Assembly (NCBI RefSeq): GCF_014656475.1
Contig: NZ_BNCM01000006.1
Coordinates: 186,001-250,000, forward strand
Direction: 5' to 3'
DNA length: 64,000 nucleotides
Source: Sinomonas cellulolyticus
GTDB taxonomy: Bacteria; Actinomycetota; Actinomycetes; Actinomycetales; Micrococcaceae
Position numbers and translations under genes: made by a program. Below, piece after piece: positions 33,760-41,829 of this stretch. Each line of letters opens with the position of its first letter. Within the stretch, counting starts at the first letter, position 1. The notes beneath the pieces were generated by a model that was not told the origin of the DNA, did no database searches, and saw only the letters and a list, made by a program, of their open reading frames with translations.

Positions 33760-34977
33760 ATGGTCGTCCTCGTGAGGTCCCTCGAAACCGCTGTCCCCGG
33801 TACGGTGCTCAAGCAGCCCGAGGCGCGGGACGTGTTCGCCGCCCAGGAGGGGCTGACCCGGCTGGGACAGCGCCTCGTCAAGACGTGCTTCGACGCCGCG
33901 GCGATCGACACGCGCTACTCCGCCGTCGCCGAGTTCTCGTGGGACCGGCCCGACCATGACCCGGACTTCTTCGACTCGTCCACGGGCACGCTGCTGAATC
34001 CCAGCACGAAGACCCGCAATGACCTCTTTGTCCGGGAAGCCACGCCGCTCTTCACGGAGACGGCGCGGCGCGCCCTGGACGCCGCGGACGGCATCAACGC
34101 GGGAGACGTGACCCATGTGGTCACCGTCTCCTGCACAGGGTTCTTCAACCCGGGCCCGGACTACCGCGTGGTCAGGGACCTCGGCCTGAACCCCTCGGTG
34201 CAGCGGTTCCACCTCGGCTTCATGGGGTGCTACGCCGCGTTCCCCGCGCTCCGCATGGCCAAGGCGTTCTGCGACGCGGATCCGGACGCGGTGGTGCTCG
34301 TGGCGATCGTCGAGCTCTGCTCTCTCCACGTGCGCAGCTCCAATGACCCGGACACGATCCTCGGCGCCTCCCTGTTCGCCGACGGCGCCGCGGCCGCGGT
34401 CATCACCGCCCGGGACCTCCCGCTCACCCGTCCCGCGCTGAGCCTGGACGCGTTCGAGACGACCCTCACCCCGGTCGGCGAGGAGACCATGGCGTGGAAC
34501 ATCGGCGACCAGGGCTTCGAGATGGTCCTCGGCACCTACGTCCCGCACATCATCGATGACCACATCACCGGCGCCCTCGCACCCCTCCTCGCCCGGGAGC
34601 CCGCGCTCGCGGGCCGCCCGCACGCCGACATCGAGCACTGGGCCATCCACCCCGGCGGCCGCAGCATCGTGGACAAGGTCGCTGCGCGCCTCGGGCTCTC
34701 GGAGGCGCAGACCGCGCCCGCATACGACACGCTCCGGGAGTTCGGAAACATGTCCAGCGCCACGGTGATGTTCGTGCTCGAGCGGATTCTGGGGCTGGGC
34801 CAGACCGACGGGGCGGAGGCGCGCGACGGCGCCGGGCAGGCGCGCGACGGCGCCGGGCAGGCGCGCGACGGCGCCGGGCAGGAGCCGCCGCGAACCGGGG
34901 CCGAACGCGTGTGCGCGATGGCCTTCGGCCCGGGCCTGACGGTCGAGACAGCCCTCATGACGCGCCTGCTCCCCTGA
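33760..34977 (+). CDS. Type III polyketide synthase
   Basis: A 405-residue chalcone/stilbene-synthase-type enzyme with the full catalytic triad: Cys157 in FHLGFMGCYAAFPALRM, His297 in WAIHPGGRSIVDKV and Asn330 in FGNMSSATVMF. It condenses a starter acyl-CoA with malonyl-CoA units into phenolic or pyrone products. An insert between the Asn motif and the C-terminal GPGLTVET block consists of three exact copies of a 21-bp unit, giving RDGAGQA-type heptapeptides. ATG at 33760. The FAD monooxygenase gene starts eight bases after its stop, so the pair probably makes and then hydroxylates a small aromatic. Confidence 0.94.
   Translation: MVVLVRSLETAVPGTVLKQPEARDVFAAQEGLTRLGQRLVKTCFDAAAIDTRYSAVAEFSWDRPDHDPDFFDSSTGTLLNPSTKTRNDLFVREATPLFTETARRALDAADGINAGDVTHVVTVSCTGFFNPGPDYRVVRDLGLNPSVQRFHLGFMGCYAAFPALRMAKAFCDADPDAVVLVAIVELCSLHVRSSNDPDTILGASLFADGAAAAVITARDLPLTRPALSLDAFETTLTPVGEETMAWNIGDQGFEMVLGTYVPHIIDDHITGALAPLLAREPALAGRPHADIEHWAIHPGGRSIVDKVAARLGLSEAQTAPAYDTLREFGNMSSATVMFVLERILGLGQTDGAEARDGAGQARDGAGQARDGAGQEPPRTGAERVCAMAFGPGLTVETALMTRLLP
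34819..34881. repeat. Three identical 21-bp tandem repeats inside the type III PKS gene
   Basis: Units starting GCGCGCGACGGCGCCGGG at 34819, 34840 and 34861 are identical. They encode an in-frame surface-type insert near residues 354-374, away from the catalytic residues. Confidence 0.93.
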
Positions 34978-34984
34978 GGCGGGC

Positions 34985-36175
34985 GTGGAACAGCCCGGAG
35001 GTTCCGCCGAGCACGACGCGGTGGTGGTGGGCGGCGGACCGGTCGGCCTGTGCTTCGGGGTGCTGCTCGCGCAGGCCGGGGCAAACGTCGTGGTCCTTGA
35101 GGCACGGCCTGAGCGGGCCAAGCACACGCGCGCCATCGGGATCCACCCGCCGGGCCTCCGCGTCCTCCGCCGTGCCGGGGTCGCGGACGTGCTGTTGGCG
35201 GAGGGTGTCCAGATTGCTGAAGGAGTCGCCAGATCTCATGGGGCGGGGCGCACACGGGAAGTAGCACGCCTGTGCTTCGATCCGCCGGTGCTGGCCGTGC
35301 CCCAGTGGCAGACGGAGGAGGCGCTCGAGGCCCGGCTGGCCGAGATCGCACCCGGCGCACTGCGCCGCGGTGTGCGCGCGGTGCGGGTGGAGCAAGCGGA
35401 CGGCGGCGCCGTCGTGCACTGCGCGGACGGGGAGGGGACCAGCACTGGGTTCTCCGGGCGCTGGGTGGTCGCGGCCGACGGCGCGCGGTCCCCGATGCGC
35501 GGGGCCCTCGGTGCACAGCATCACGTGCCGACCCGCTCGCGTGCGCTCCCTGACGCGTACCTCATGGGCGACTTCGCGGACACGACGGGTGACGGCGCCC
35601 TGGCCGTCCTGCACCTCGAGGCGGCCGGGATCGTCGAGTCGTTCCCGCTGCCCGGCGGCGTGCGGCGATGGGTCGCTCACGTGGACGAGGCCGTCGTCGA
35701 CCCGTCCGCCCGCGACCTCGCCCGGCTCCTCGGCGAGCGGTGCGGGGCGGAGGTGGACGCGGCGTCGTGCTCGATGCTCAGCGCGTTCACCGTGACCGAG
35801 CGGCTGGCGGCCGGGATGCTCGCGGGGCGAGTGGTCCTCGCGGGGGACGCGGCGCACGAGGTCAGCCCGATCGGTGGCCAGGGCATGACGCTCGGGTGGC
35901 TCGATGCCGAGGCCTTCGCCCCGCTCATCGCCGCCGACGCGCTGGGCGGCGCACCCGCCGGGAACGGACCCGCGTGGCCAGAGCTGTGGGCCGCGGCCGA
36001 GAGGGAACGGCTTGCCGCGGCGCGCCTCGCGGCACGGCAGGCCCGCCTCAACATGGCCCTCGGGAGGGCGCTCCCGCCCCGGCTGATGGCAGCGCGCAAC
36101 GCGGCGTTCCGCGCCCTCTACCGCGCTCCCTGGGTGGGCGGCCGGACGGCGGCACGATTCACGATGCAGGCCTGA
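34985..36175 (+). CDS. FAD-dependent aromatic monooxygenase (PHBH/UbiH type)
   Basis: A 396-residue flavoprotein hydroxylase. Near the N-terminus is the dinucleotide-binding fold VVVGGGPVGLCFGVLLAQAGANVVVLEARP; in the middle is the DG-type motif VVAADGARSPMR, and near residue 285 is GRVVLAGDAAHEVSPIGGQGMTLGW, the GD motif that binds the FAD ribityl chain. It hydroxylates phenols or quinones with NAD(P)H and O2. It directly follows the type III PKS, so the PKS product is its likely substrate. Its last 17 bp overlap the convergent gluQ frame. Confidence 0.93.
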   Translation: MEQPGGSAEHDAVVVGGGPVGLCFGVLLAQAGANVVVLEARPERAKHTRAIGIHPPGLRVLRRAGVADVLLAEGVQIAEGVARSHGAGRTREVARLCFDPPVLAVPQWQTEEALEARLAEIAPGALRRGVRAVRVEQADGGAVVHCADGEGTSTGFSGRWVVAADGARSPMRGALGAQHHVPTRSRALPDAYLMGDFADTTGDGALAVLHLEAAGIVESFPLPGGVRRWVAHVDEAVVDPSARDLARLLGERCGAEVDAASCSMLSAFTVTERLAAGMLAGRVVLAGDAAHEVSPIGGQGMTLGWLDAEAFAPLIAADALGGAPAGNGPAWPELWAAAERERLAAARLAARQARLNMALGRALPPRLMAARNAAFRALYRAPWVGGRTAARFTMQA

Positions 36176-37184
36176 TCCTCCGCCCCGCACCCCGGCACTC
36201 CGCCCGGCACCCCGTTCGCGAAATGTTGGGTTGAGCAGGGTCCGAGCTCATCGGACCCTGCTCAACCCAACATTTCCGGGAAGGCCCGGGGGAGGCCAGG
36301 AGTGAGTCGGGGTCAAGAACCCACGGCTCGCGTGGGAGCGCTTGCGGGCTGAACGCCGCGAGGGCCTCGCGGACCGACCCCGGCAGCCCCAGCGAGCCCA
36401 GCAGGAGCGCCGTCACGCGCTCGGCCGGCACCCCCGCCGCCGCGAGCCCGGCGAGCGTCACGGCGCCGTCGCGCTTCGCGAGCCGCCGCCCCGCCGGATT
36501 GAGCACGAGCGGCACGTGCGCGTACTCGGGCACCCGGGCGCCGAGCAGTCCCGCCAGGTACGCCTGGCGCGGAGCGGAGGGCAGGAGATCGTCGCCGCGG
36601 ACCACTTGGTCGATGCCCTGCGCGGCGTCGTCCACCACCACCGCGAGGTTGTACGCGACGACCCCGTCGTTGCGGCGAAGCACGAAGTCGTCCACGAGCC
36701 CCGCATAGCGGCCGTGCAGAACGTCAGTGACCGTCCATTCGGTGACCCCGGCCCGGAGGCGGACCGCCGCCGGCCGCTCCGCGCGGCGTCGTGCGCGCTC
36801 CGCCGCGGTGAGGTCGCGGCACGTCCCCGGGTACGCCCCCTGCGGCGCGTGGGGAGCGCTCGGCGCCTCCTGGATCTCGCGGCGCGTGCAGTAGCACTCG
36901 TAGGTGAGCCCCGCCGCCGTGAGCCGCCCGATCGCCTCCTCGTAGAGGGCGGTGCGCTCGGTCTGGCGGACCACCTTGCCGTCCCAGTCGAGGCCGACGG
37001 CGGCGAGGTCCCTCAGCTGGACCTCCTCGGCGCCCGCCCGGGCCCGGTCCAGGTCCTCGACGCGCAGCAGGAAGCGGCGCCCGGTGGAGCGCGCGAAGAG
37101 CCACGCGAGGAGCGCCGTGCGCAGGTTGCCCACGTGCAGCTCGCCCGAGGGGCTCGGGGCGAAGCGGCCGACGCCAGAGGTCAT
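36159..37184 (-). CDS. gluQ: Glutamyl-Q tRNA(Asp) synthetase, with extended C-terminus
   Basis: A 341-residue enzyme resembling the catalytic half of glutamyl-tRNA synthetase; it glutamylates the queuosine base of tRNA-Asp. Seen: RFAPSPSGELHVGNLRTALLAW (HIGH-like HVGN), LRVEDLDRARAG, the zinc-type Cys residues in YECYCTRREI and YPGTC, and LAKRDGAVTL (KMSKS-like). The usual protein ends near LLASPGPS; here 35 further codons run through a perfect 55-nt hairpin and into the end of the convergent monooxygenase gene, so the tail is probably not functional sequence. ATG at 37184. Confidence 0.9.
   Translation of the reverse strand: MTSGVGRFAPSPSGELHVGNLRTALLAWLFARSTGRRFLLRVEDLDRARAGAEEVQLRDLAAVGLDWDGKVVRQTERTALYEEAIGRLTAAGLTYECYCTRREIQEAPSAPHAPQGAYPGTCRDLTAAERARRRAERPAAVRLRAGVTEWTVTDVLHGRYAGLVDDFVLRRNDGVVAYNLAVVVDDAAQGIDQVVRGDDLLPSAPRQAYLAGLLGARVPEYAHVPLVLNPAGRRLAKRDGAVTLAGLAAAGVPAERVTALLLGSLGLPGSVREALAAFSPQALPREPWVLDPDSLLASPGPSRKCWVEQGPMSSDPAQPNISRTGCRAECRGAGRRIRPAS
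36221..36275. terminator. Perfect hairpin with 25-bp arms between convergent genes
   Basis: Arms 36221-36245 and 36251-36275 are exact complements (starting AAATGTTGGGTTGAGCAG) around the 5-base loop GCTCA. It begins 45 bp after the monooxygenase stop and could terminate that transcript in both directions, yet it also lies inside the gluQ reading frame. The arms are far longer than a usual terminator stem and lack a T-run, which also fits a REP/MITE-like palindromic insertion. Confidence 0.7.
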
Positions 37185-37203
37185 GCGGACAAGGCTAACC
37201 GGG

Positions 37204-38244
37204 TCACGCTGCAGCCAGCGCCTTCTTCACCATCGGGACGACCTCTGCGGCGAACAGTTCGACCGACTCGGCCGTCTCGGCGAACGGCAGCGTCCCGAGT
37301 CCAACCTGCGCCATGAACCGGCTCGTGCCCAGGGCCTCGTGGGTGGCGATGATGCGCTCGGCGACCTCCGCAGGGCTGCCCACGAGCAGGCCGCCGCCGG
37401 GGCCGGCCCACGCATCGAAGTGCTCGCGAGGGAAGGTTCCGGCCGGGCGAGGCATGTTCTGTTCGATGTACGCCGCGTAGTGCGGGTAGAAGGTGTCCCG
37501 GGCCTCCTGCGAGGTGCGCGCAACGTAGAAGTGGCTCCCCGTTCCGACCGCGAGGGACGACGCCGGGTGGCCGGCCTGGGCGCCGGCCGTGCGGTAGAGC
37601 TCCACGAGCCGCAGGAAGTGCTGGTGCCCGGAGAGCAGGGCGAGGAAGAGCGGGACGCCGGCCTGCCCGGCCCGCACGAAGCTCGAGGGGGTGCCGCCCA
37701 CGCCGCGCCAGATCGGCAGACGCTCCTGCACGGGGCGCGGGGCGATCGCGGCGTCGTGCAGCGCGTGGTGGCCGCGGCGGCGGCCGTCCGCGGGCCACGT
37801 CACGTTCGCCTGCTCGCGCATCTGCAGGAGCAGCTCGAGCTTGTCCTCGAACAGGGCATCGTACTCGGCGGGGTCATAGCCGAAGAGCGGGAAGGACTCG
37901 GGGAAGACTCCGCGGCCGGCGATGATCTCGGCGCGGCCGCCCGAGACGATGTCCAGCGTGGCGAACTGTTCGAACACCCGGGCGGGGTCTTGGGTGGACA
38001 GCACCGTCACGGCCGTGGTGAGGCGGATGCGCTGCGTCTCGCGGGCGATGGCCGCGAGGACGATCTCGGGTGCGGAGAACGCGAAGTCGTGCCGGTGGTG
38101 CTCGCCGAGGCCGATGACGTCCAGCCCCTCCTCGTCGGCGAGCTTGGCCAGCCGGATCGTCTCGTCGATGCGCTGGGCGGCTGGGCGCGGAGTGCCGGAG
38201 GGGTCCCGCGTGAGTTCGCCGAAGGTGAAGATGCCGAAGTCCAT
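37204..38244 (-). CDS. Luciferase-like (LLM class) flavin-dependent oxidoreductase
   Basis: A 346-residue luciferase-like monooxygenase beginning MDFGIFTFGELTRDP, with GLGEHHRHDFAFSAPEIVLAAIARETQRIRLTTAVTVL, VEQFATLDIVSGGRAEIIAGRGVFPESFPLFGYD (key words EHHRHDF, LDIVSGGRAEIIAGRG) and LPIWRGVGGTPSSFVRAG. The EHH and SGGR motifs place it in the group of flavin-dependent alkanal-type monooxygenases. ATG at 38244; a TTGAA/TTCAA inverted repeat lies six bases upstream and no ribosome site is visible, so the mRNA may be leaderless. Substrate unknown; it differs from the LLM protein at 4074. Confidence 0.9.
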   Translation of the reverse strand: MDFGIFTFGELTRDPSGTPRPAAQRIDETIRLAKLADEEGLDVIGLGEHHRHDFAFSAPEIVLAAIARETQRIRLTTAVTVLSTQDPARVFEQFATLDIVSGGRAEIIAGRGVFPESFPLFGYDPAEYDALFEDKLELLLQMREQANVTWPADGRRRGHHALHDAAIAPRPVQERLPIWRGVGGTPSSFVRAGQAGVPLFLALLSGHQHFLRLVELYRTAGAQAGHPASSLAVGTGSHFYVARTSQEARDTFYPHYAAYIEQNMPRPAGTFPREHFDAWAGPGGGLLVGSPAEVAERIIATHEALGTSRFMAQVGLGTLPFAETAESVELFAAEVVPMVKKALAAA

Positions 38245-38250
38245 GACTAG

Positions 38251-38262
38251 TTGAACATTCAA
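38251..38262. promoter_or_regulatory. TTGAACATTCAA inverted repeat at the LLM gene start
   Basis: Two 5-base arms TTGAA and TTCAA around CA, a shape used by MarR-type repressors. It ends six bases upstream of the start codon, so a bound repressor would block the promoter or initiation. Confidence 0.5.
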
Positions 38263-38303
38263 GTATGCGTCGGCATTCCCCAATGATGAGAGTGAACGCA
38301 AGA

Positions 38304-38329
38304 GGGCCGGCCTCGCGGGAGGCCGGTCC
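38304..38329. terminator. Hairpin after the secreted-protein gene
   Basis: GGGCCGGCCTC, loop GCGG, GAGGCCGGTCC: 11-base arms with one G.T pair, 13 bp beyond the stop of the minus-strand secreted-protein gene and also after the start region of the LLM gene. Best read as a terminator for the minus-strand gene at 38342-38845. Confidence 0.65.
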
Positions 38330-38341
38330 TGGGGAGGAGAA

Positions 38342-38845
38342 CTACATGACGCTCCAGGTGCCTGGGACGTCGATGGTGGTGTGGTTCGTCGAGTCAGTGA
38401 TGCTGAGGTTGCTCCATCCGGCGCTGAACAGAGTTGTCGTCTGGCCTGGAGGGCAGACCAGATGGCTCAGGATGTCCTGCATCGATGGTGCTGGAATGGT
38501 CAGGCTCTCGACAACATTGCCGCCGGCATTTGCGGGGAAGACGCCGCTGGCGGAGCCGGTTTCCGAGAAGGCGGACTTGTTCGCGGCCTTCGGATGGTTC
38601 GAACCGCCGTTGACGCAGCCGAGGACGAAGGAGAACGTCGCCGAAGTGGAGACGCTGACCGACGCTCCGGCCCCGACTCCAGCCTCCTTGAAGTTCACTT
38701 GGAGGTCGTTGCCGACGAGCTGTGGCGTGACGTAGACAAAATGCGGATTCCCGTTGGGAGTCTTCGCAGCGCCGGCGGGCGAGGCAATGGCAAAGACGGC
38801 CAACAGGACAGCGGCGAGCACGGAGAAGATCTTGCTGAGTTTCAT
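38342..38845 (-). CDS. Secreted hypothetical protein
   Basis: A 167-residue protein with a clear Sec signal peptide: MKLSKIFSVLAAVLLAVFAIASPAGAA, cleaved probably after AGA or GAA near residue 27. The mature part is rich in Ser, Thr, Asn and Gly with many beta-type stretches (ATFSFVLGCVNGG, NLSITDSTNHTTIDVPGTW) and two Cys (in VLGCVNGG and HLVCPPG) that could form one disulfide. I do not recognise a family. It is transcribed alone, between its own hairpin and the phospholipase C-like gene. Confidence 0.75.
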   Translation of the reverse strand: MKLSKIFSVLAAVLLAVFAIASPAGAAKTPNGNPHFVYVTPQLVGNDLQVNFKEAGVGAGASVSVSTSATFSFVLGCVNGGSNHPKAANKSAFSETGSASGVFPANAGGNVVESLTIPAPSMQDILSHLVCPPGQTTTLFSAGWSNLSITDSTNHTTIDVPGTWSVM

Positions 38846-38982
38846 GGGGGACTTCTTACGAGTGCGAAGGTAAGGGGGCCTCCCCAGCCAAGGCCGATGC
38901 GGGGCTGGCCCCCAGCCGCCTTCCGCTGCCGCTCCCATTGTAGTCCCGCGCCTGTCTCCCGAGGCAGGGCGCAGGCGGCAGA

Positions 38983-40311
38983 TCACCCTGAGGACGGCGG
39001 CGCGAACCGTGCCGCGAGCTCCTCGCGCACCTGAGCGAGGTGCGACGGCGTGGCCGCGAGCGCGGCGGGGATGGGCGGCGTCGGGGGTGCCGAGACGCCG
39101 TGGAGCGGGTCGTCGGTGCGGGGAGCCGAGAGCGTGAGGGCGGCGCCGACGTCGGGCGCTGCGGCATCCCGGCGGGTCAGGGGCGGGACCCCGAACCGGC
39201 GCTCGACCGTGGCGAGGATGCTCGTGTGGTCGAGCGGCGCCGAGCCCGCGGGCACGCGGAACACCGTTCCGGCCGGAATGAGCGGGCTCACGAGGACGGT
39301 GGGGACCCGCGGGCCGAAGCGGGTGAAGTCGAAGCCGAACTCGCCAGGGGAGGAGTCCGGCGGGGTGGCGCCCGAGGGCGGGGGCACGTGGTCGTAGCAG
39401 CCCCCGTGCTCGTCGTAGGTGATGATCAGCAGGGTCTTGTCCCACGCCGGCCCGGAGCGCAGGGCCCGGTAGGTGTCGAGGATGAGCTGTTCTCCGGCGG
39501 CCATGCTGTAGTTGGGATGCTGGCTGTTGCCCGTGGAGCTCCAGCTCGGCTCGAGGAACGCGAAGGCAGGGAGCCTGCCCGCCGCCGCGTCCGTCTGGAA
39601 GTCCTTGAAGAGCCCGATGTTCGCCGCGGGCGCCTTCTGCGTGTCGGGGAAGTTGAGCCGCGTGAGCGGGGGCTTGCTGTACCCGTAGATCTTCCAGGCG
39701 AGCCCGTGCTGCCCGAGGGTCCCGAAGATGCTGGGCACGGTGTACGACTTCGTCACGTCGTCCATGTGGCCCTGGCTCGTTCCCGCGCACGTGAAGGCAC
39801 GGTTGGGCATGGTCTCGGTGGGGACCGAGCTGAACCAGTGGTCGCAGACCGCGAAGCCGCGGGCCAGCCCGCTGAGTACCGGCAGCGTCTCAGGGGCGAA
39901 GCACCCCATGATCCAGCCCGGCGCCGTGCCCGGGACCACGTACCACTTCTTGGCCTGGTTGTCCTTGATGGCCTGGGCGTAGTCCGCCACGAACCCGGTC
40001 ATCGTCGGGACGGCGTCCGGTGCGGGGTGCATGGTGCCGAAGAGCTGGTTGTTGGCCTTGGCGAAGCCCTCGCCCGGATCGGCGCCGGGCATGAAGTAGG
40101 CGTCCGGAGTTCCGGGGGTGATGGGGTAGACGGATACCGGGTTGCCGTCCGGGCCCGGGCAGCTTTCCGATCCGGTGAGGCCCTCGAACGGCGCTCCGCT
40201 CGGCGAGACGTTCCCGGAGGAATGGTAGAGGTATCCGAGCAGGTGGTCGAACGAGCGGTTCTCGAGCATCAGGACCACGATGTGGTCCACGCCCGCGAGT
40301 CCCGGAGCCAT
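38983..40311 (-). CDS. Phospholipase C-like phosphoesterase without signal peptide
   Basis: A 442-residue member of the phosphoesterase/phospholipase C family (PF04185 type). Seen: HIVVLMLENRSFDHLLGYL at the very N-terminus (metal-binding Glu/Asn), WIMGCFAPETLPVLSGLARGFAVCDHWFSSVPTETMPNR (key words CDHWFSSVP, TETMPNRAF), and DKTLLIITYDEHGGCYDHV (metal-binding Asp/Glu/His). Family members are usually exported by the Tat route, but this protein starts directly with the catalytic domain, so it would be cytosolic unless a start upstream is missed. GGAAGGA site before ATG 40311. Confidence 0.9.
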   Translation of the reverse strand: MAPGLAGVDHIVVLMLENRSFDHLLGYLYHSSGNVSPSGAPFEGLTGSESCPGPDGNPVSVYPITPGTPDAYFMPGADPGEGFAKANNQLFGTMHPAPDAVPTMTGFVADYAQAIKDNQAKKWYVVPGTAPGWIMGCFAPETLPVLSGLARGFAVCDHWFSSVPTETMPNRAFTCAGTSQGHMDDVTKSYTVPSIFGTLGQHGLAWKIYGYSKPPLTRLNFPDTQKAPAANIGLFKDFQTDAAAGRLPAFAFLEPSWSSTGNSQHPNYSMAAGEQLILDTYRALRSGPAWDKTLLIITYDEHGGCYDHVPPPSGATPPDSSPGEFGFDFTRFGPRVPTVLVSPLIPAGTVFRVPAGSAPLDHTSILATVERRFGVPPLTRRDAAAPDVGAALTLSAPRTDDPLHGVSAPPTPPIPAALAATPSHLAQVREELAARFAPPSSG

Positions 40312-40429
40312 GGCCGATCCTTCCGCCGGGCGGCACTGGAGTCTGACGAGGACAGGCTAAGCCCCAGGCCCCAGGGGCACCATGCGGCAGGCGAAAGGAT
40401 GGCGATCCCACGCCCTATGCTTGGTATCC

Positions 40430-41008
40430 GTGACGGAACCCCGCTGGCTCACTGCGCAGGAGAGAAGGGCGTGGCTCGCCCTGCTGAGCGTCAACACCCT
40501 CCTGCCTGCCGCCCTCGACGCGCATCTGACGCAGCTGAACAAGCTGTCCCTCTTCGACTACAACGTGCTGGCCATGCTCTCGGAGGCCGAGGGCCGCATG
40601 CTGCCCATGAAGGAGCTGGCCTCGCGCACCTCGGCGTCGCTCTCCCGGCTCTCCCACGTGGTGACCAAGCTGCAGGCGCGCGGCTGGATCGACCGCCAGC
40701 CCTCGCCCGACGACGCCCGCGTCACCACCGCGCACCTCACCGATGCCGGCTGGGAGACGATCGCGGACCTCGCTCCCGAGCACGTGGAGCGGGTCCGCCA
40801 GCTCGTGTTCGACGCCCTCGAGCCCGAGGACGTGGCGTCCCTCGCTGAGATCGGCGAGAAGGTGGTCGGCAGGCTGCAGCACGACAGCTGGATCTTCCGC
40901 GATCCCGCGCGCGCCGAGAGCGTGCCGTCGGAGGTGAGAGCGCCGTCGGCGGAGAGGGCGCCGTCGGAGGCAGAGACGCTCGCGCACGACGGCGGGTCGG
41001 CACGGTGA
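40430..41008 (+). CDS. MarR-family transcriptional regulator
   Basis: A 192-residue MarR regulator. The DNA-binding part is LPMKELASRTSASLSRLSHVVTKLQARGWIDRQPSPDDARVTTAHLT, with the DDAR wing motif. The N-terminal dimerisation helix begins WLTAQERRAWLALLSVNTLL. A 30-residue Glu/Ala/Pro repeat tail (VPSEVRAPSAERAPSEAE) ends the protein. GTG at 40430. Its stop overlaps the next GTG (GTGA), so it is coupled to the SGNH hydrolase gene, which may be its target or share its signal. Confidence 0.9.
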   Translation: MTEPRWLTAQERRAWLALLSVNTLLPAALDAHLTQLNKLSLFDYNVLAMLSEAEGRMLPMKELASRTSASLSRLSHVVTKLQARGWIDRQPSPDDARVTTAHLTDAGWETIADLAPEHVERVRQLVFDALEPEDVASLAEIGEKVVGRLQHDSWIFRDPARAESVPSEVRAPSAERAPSEAETLAHDGGSAR

Positions 41009-41772
41009 GCGGCGAGTTCACCACGCGCTTCGTGGCCCTGGGCGACTCCTTCACGGAGGGCGTGGGGGACCCGGACCCGGCCCGTCCCAACGGGGTTCGC
41101 GGCTGGGCCGACCGGGTCGCGGAGCAGCTCCAGCGGGCCGACCCGCACGCTGGCTACGCCAACCTCGCCATCCGGGGCCGCAAGGTGCGGGCGATCCTCG
41201 CCGAGCAGGTGGAACCCGCCCTCGCCCTTCGGCCCACGATCGTGACCCTGTACGCGGGCGCGAACGACATCCTGCGGCCCAAGGTGGACATTGACGGCCT
41301 CCTCGTCCAGTACGACGAGGCCGTGGCGCGCCTTGTCGACTCCGGCGCGAAGGTCCTGCTGTTCACGGGCTTCGACGCTGGCAGCTCCAAGGTGTTCGGC
41401 GCCATGCGGGGCCGCACCGCGATCTACAACGAGCAGGTCCGCTGGATCGCCGACCGCCATGGCGCGACCATCGTCGACTACTGGCGGTTCCACGAGTTCC
41501 AGGACTGGCGCATGTGGGACGTGGACCGCATGCACATGTCCTCGCTCGGCCACGCGACCATGGCGAATCGGGTGCTCGGCGTCCTCGAGCACGAGGGCGT
41601 GGCCGAGGTTCCCGACGTGCCGCCCCTGCCGGTGCTGAGCCGGGTGGAACAGGCGCGTGCCAACGCGCTGTGGGTGCGTGAGTTCGCAGGGCCCTGGGTC
41701 ATGCGCCGCCTTACCGGGCGATCCTCGGGCGACGGACTGAGCCCGAAGTACCCGGAGCTCGTCCGGCTCTGA
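41005..41772 (+). CDS. SGNH/GDSL-family hydrolase (second paralogue)
   Basis: A 255-residue esterase-like enzyme: nucleophile block FVALGDSFTEGVGDPDP, YAGANDILRPK, and DRMHMSSLGH with the catalytic Asp/His. It aligns end to end with the 288-residue protein at 25665-26531 through RGWADRVAE and NDIL regions but lacks that protein's extra C-terminus. GTG start coupled to the MarR gene. No signal peptide, so it probably acts in the cytosol. Confidence 0.9.
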   Translation: MSGEFTTRFVALGDSFTEGVGDPDPARPNGVRGWADRVAEQLQRADPHAGYANLAIRGRKVRAILAEQVEPALALRPTIVTLYAGANDILRPKVDIDGLLVQYDEAVARLVDSGAKVLLFTGFDAGSSKVFGAMRGRTAIYNEQVRWIADRHGATIVDYWRFHEFQDWRMWDVDRMHMSSLGHATMANRVLGVLEHEGVAEVPDVPPLPVLSRVEQARANALWVREFAGPWVMRRLTGRSSGDGLSPKYPELVRL

Positions 41773-41829
41773 GCCCCGCAGCCCGATAGACTCGCGGCAT
41801 TCACCGTCACGCCGCACGGGAGGCCTTCC

